A stretch of DNA of 64,000 nucleotides from the NCBI GenBank assembly GCA_021442155.1, contig CM038228.1, positions 13,681,179-13,745,178 on the forward strand, read 5' to 3'. This document shows, piece after piece, positions 60,501 through 64,000 of this stretch (its first letter is position 1; each line of letters starts with the position of its first letter). The notes below the pieces were generated by a model. The model did not search any database, was not told where the DNA came from, and saw only the letters and a list, made by a program, of their open reading frames with translations. The position numbers and the translations under genes are program-made. The stretch comes from Cymbidium sinense (taxonomy: Eukaryota; Streptophyta; Magnoliopsida; Asparagales; Orchidaceae).

Positions 60501-62822
60501 CGATTCCTCTCCAGGCTCTACGATCGTCGTTGCTAGGATTTCGATCAAAATTGAAGCTCCAAAGTAAGGATCTTGGCCTCCCAAGAAATCCACTTGGAAT
60601 TAACTCAATTGTTACTGAATAGAGCTTTATATCAACCAAACAAAGCTTCCTTAAGTGTGCGAGCCTCTGGTGAGGCAACACCATTAACATCAAGCTTCCT
60701 TCCAATTTTTTTGTAGCTTTTCATAGGAAATGTGAATGTTTCGTGATCATAGCTATTGGATCTTCTTAGATCCTTTGTATGATGGTGTGGGTTCCATTTA
60801 GAGCCAATCTGAGCTCGGGTAAGCTAGGATTGTGTGGGCAATGATAGACGGTCTCCATCTCTCGTTGCCCACCGGGAGATAGATCACACGCCATCCATTC
60901 CGCGTGATCGGAATGGACAACCATGATTAAATTCATTAGATCTGATAAATTTTATCCCTTTTACATGCTAGTTTAATTGTGGCCGTTCGATCTTAGATCG
61001 GACGATGCACGAGAGTGCTCATCCCGCCGCTGACTGACTTAGTAATGGATGTGATAACTTAAATAGAAAATCCCATAGCACCACGTGGAAAGCGTGCCAT
61101 GTTAGTGCCATGTGACGTCGATGGGATTAGGCTTAATTAAGACTAAATAATCCATTTTTAAAGCTGAAACTTCATAAATTCATAATAAATTGTAGAAAAT
61201 TTAAAAAAAATACAAATAAAGGCTCATTTTAAAGATATTTCAAAGAGGAATCCATTAAAATTATCCTTAGTTAATTTTGAACACTAATAAGAGCTTAATT
61301 AAGATTTAATTAAAAAATTAATTAGCTTAATTACTCCCTAATTAATTAACTAATTAACCTCAAACTTTTTGAGTTTGTTTAGGGGGATGACCTTTGCCTC
61401 TCCTATTTCTCTTGAGATTTATTGGCGATTAATTAGATAAATTGATTGATTAAGCCCTAATTACCATCTTAACTTAATTAAGTGTTAATTAAGCATATGA
61501 ATGGTAATTAATTAGTTGATTAGGCTTCCTAATCTCTACCTAACAGTGAGGAGTTTATGGAATTGGTTTGGGACCTCTTTCTTAATCTCTTTTCCCTGAA
61601 CCCCTCTCATTTTATTTAAGAATAATTAATTAAAGATTAATTAACTAATTAATTACTTAATTAGTTAAATTAAGATTTAAATCACATCAAATCTTGTTTG
61701 ATTGAATGAGAAGACTTATGGAGCTAGGTTAGGACCTCTTTCCTAACCTTATCCCCTTAAGTCCATTTCATTTGAAGGATAATTAATCAAATTTAGCAAA
61801 TTAAAGTTGAGAAATTGATTAATTAATTTATGACTTGATTAATCAAATTAAAATTATAGTGATATGTAATTTTCTTTAATTAATTCATGGGTAGATATAT
61901 AGGTGTTTAATAGCCTAAAGAGAGTTAATGAAATTATGATTTACCCATATGTGTGGGAAAATCATTAATGTAATTAAGTAAGTTCTTTAATCTAATTAAC
62001 CCATAATTGTGAGCTAATTGTATCAGGCTCTTTCATTTCATAGGACCTTTGCTAATTTACTTTTCATTCCATTTGCATATCACATTAGCTCACAATTATT
62101 TGAATAATTACTTTAAGGCAACATAAGTAAGGGTTAACTAATGAACTTAATACATATGACAACTTAATTAACCCATAAAATTAACTTAATCATATCTCAT
62201 TAAACTATGCTAACTTACAAACATGGGGATGGGTTAGGATTAGCAAACTCCTTCTCACATTTCTTAAGCCAAATTGAACATGAAATCAAAATGACATGAA
62301 AGAACTTTGGTTTATTTTAAATAGTTTGATTTGGTATGTTTGTCCTTAGGAATTTGTTGGATTGAATGAATCATATATTTACATTTGGTTATTCCTTTCC
62401 AATCATGCTACATATTGTATGTTGTTTAGTTCCATGCATTCATTCCTTTTCAAAAATTTGCTAAATCAAATGGTTTTCTTTTATGTAAGCTTACATGTGT
62501 TGATTTAATTTAATATATGTGTGGCTATTATCACTACTAAATTCAAATGTATTTTTCAAAAGTTTATAAATGAATGGTAACACATATTATGATGTTAGTT
62601 ATAAATATATAAGATATGCATGTGATTATATTTTAAGTGTATAAAATGAAGTTTGTTTCCTTTTATTCACATGTTGATTTACATAAGCATGAATATAATG
62701 GGTATATAGCCTGGACATCCCAGGAATATGAGGCTTTAAGTAGTCCCAAATAGGTCATTTGATTACCTCACTTCTTTAGTTTAACAATGGCACATACTCA
62801 TTTGATTTCACTCTTATGTATC
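57545..62822. mobile_element. Giant TG...CA family, copy B (5' 5.28 kb, interrupted by copy C)
   Basis: It starts TGTTGACCTCACTTTTGG, preceded by attaa (57540-57544). The order is leader, 170-bp array, TTGACC block (about 58980-59790), less AT-rich block (59880-61130) and AT-rich blocks. It is cut just after a word equivalent to 'TTTAACAATGG.. CTCA' of copy 1 (about 17110-17150). It lies inside copy A in the same orientation. Confidence 0.75.
57960..58830. repeat. Internal tandem array, period about 166-172 bp (copy B)
   Basis: AAATATAAATGAAAT(A/G) recurs near 58130, 58302, 58468 and 58634, each followed by CATTCAAAT and preceded by TTTTCTCATAA. Same array type as in copies 1 and 2. Confidence 0.75.
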
Positions 62823-64000
62823 TGTTGACCTCACTTTTGGAGTGAGTTCTCAACTCCTTCATCATAGATCTAGGTCTATTGTAGACACTAAGAGCTCATT
62901 AGTCTTATGACACTTGTAGTGATTAGGTGAACACTTAACCTAAGCCTAGAGACTTAGAAGGGTTAATCATAGGATTAGGCCATGATGTAGGGACTTAAGA
63001 AAATCACCTACCCTATAGCACAAACCCAATCCATATGCATCTTCTCAAATCCAATCCAAATTCAAATATCAAACCTAAACCTCAAATTCAACCCAATACA
63101 AAATCTAAATCCAATTCCCAAACAAAATGATTGAAACCCATAATCAAATCCAAATTCAAAACCCTTCCTAAGCCCTTTGATTTCATCTTATGGACTTAGC
63201 CTTAACCAAATCCGAATTAATCCCATTTCATTTAATTTTCTCAAATATCAATTCATCTTTCAATCAAACTATCAAATTTTAATTCAAGTCCAACTTCAAA
63301 TGATTCAATCCCATGATCAAATCCAAACTCAACCAAATTTCCATCTAAGCCCTTTTGACCTACATCAATGAGTTTGGTAAAATTTGCTTCCAAATCACTC
63401 CAAACTCAACTGATTTTCACATAAATCATTTATGTCTTTATTTATATTTGGGAATATAAATGAAATATAAATTCAAATACCCAAACCCAAACCCAAATTA
63501 AACCAAAACATAATTCAAAACCTTTAAGCCAATTTTTTGGACTTAGCCAATCCTATCCAAATCAATTCAAAACCCATGGATTTCTCCATGATTCAATCAT
63601 TCCTTCAATCATTGTTCCAAATATAAACATAAACTATAATTATCAAACCAAATATAAGCTAACCCAAATTAAACCCAAGTTAGCCCTTTTGACTTGAAAT
63701 TATCATATGAACTAAGATCCATATGGCTCCAAACCATTTTCATTTGGATTTATATTTCATCTCAAACCCATTTATCAATACAACTAAACTTGAATCAAGC
63801 CATGATCAAGCCAGATAACCCATTTAGGTCCACTTGACCCAAAGTGACCTAAAAGACCTTTTTGAGCCAAGTTTTAAACCAACAAAAATTGGATTGAACT
63901 GAGCCCATCCAAATCTCTTATCATGATCAACAATTATTCTAAGTTAATCAATTATCTTAAATTGGGTCAAACCAAGTCAACCTAGTCCATTGACCAAGTC
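62823..64000. mobile_element. Giant TG...CA family, copy C (start only, runs off the window)
   Basis: It starts TGTTGACCTCACTTTTGG, preceded by gtatc (62818-62822). The leader, the array (from about 63380) and the start of the TTGACC block (63820 on) are present before the window ends. It is nested in copy B. Confidence 0.75.

Noticed and set aside
54483..64000. Simple tandem duplication of one unit
   Set aside because: The copies break at different internal points (3.06 and 5.28 kb from their starts), which fits nested insertion better than tandem duplication.

Overview
The window looks like intergenic, repeat-dense nuclear DNA of a flowering plant. Reasons: plant-type Ty3/gypsy polyproteins of the Tat kind, a CACTA element, a plant L1 ORF1 with a zf-CCHC_4-like knuckle, an RTE-type LINE tail, Tourist-like and hAT MITEs, AT-rich DNA and long (AT)n/(GA)n microsatellites. 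I find no host gene, tRNA, rRNA or CRISPR. The species, and monocot versus dicot, cannot be told from this sequence alone.

Layout. 1-5580: AT-rich DNA with a 436-bp Tourist-like MITE, a minus-oriented LTR-like block and microsatellites. 5580-19904: a decayed Ty3/gypsy element (leader, gag, protease, start of RT). Its RT codons for the conserved MPFGL motif are split by a 7,734-bp TG...CA unit (12046-19779) with a perfect 5-bp target-site duplication (TSD). 19905-20606: a deleted relative of that unit. 20607-29551: the 3' part of a CACTA element, whose last exon is split by a second 7,682-bp unit of the same family (21143-28824), again with a perfect 5-bp TSD. 29911-30982: a LINE-1 ORF1 relic on the minus strand. 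31775-32240: an hAT MITE fragment. 33011-43616: a second Ty3/gypsy element with both LTRs, gag-pro-RT-RNaseH-integrase in order, an antisense extra ORF and several tandem arrays. 43765-47768: one more Tourist-like MITE and two hAT MITEs with 8-bp TSDs. 48231-50562: a small minus-oriented LTR element without coding capacity. 50563-54434: simple repeats, a TGCA-rich tract and an RTE LINE tail with its TSD. 54483-64000: three more starts of the giant family, which read as a nest (A split by B, B split by C), all in one orientation.

The main result is the giant non-coding TG...CA family. It covers about 25.6 kb (40%) of the window. Two members are complete (~7.7 kb) and validated at base level by TSDs that restore the interrupted host ORFs. 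They contain no internal LTR pair and no protein domains that I can see. They carry a ~170-bp internal tandem array and a block dense in TTGACC (W-box-like) motifs. They are best read as solo LTRs of an element with extraordinarily long LTRs, or as LTR-less non-autonomous units. Everything here is transposon-derived; no genes work together beyond the former gag/pol order in the two gypsy elements.
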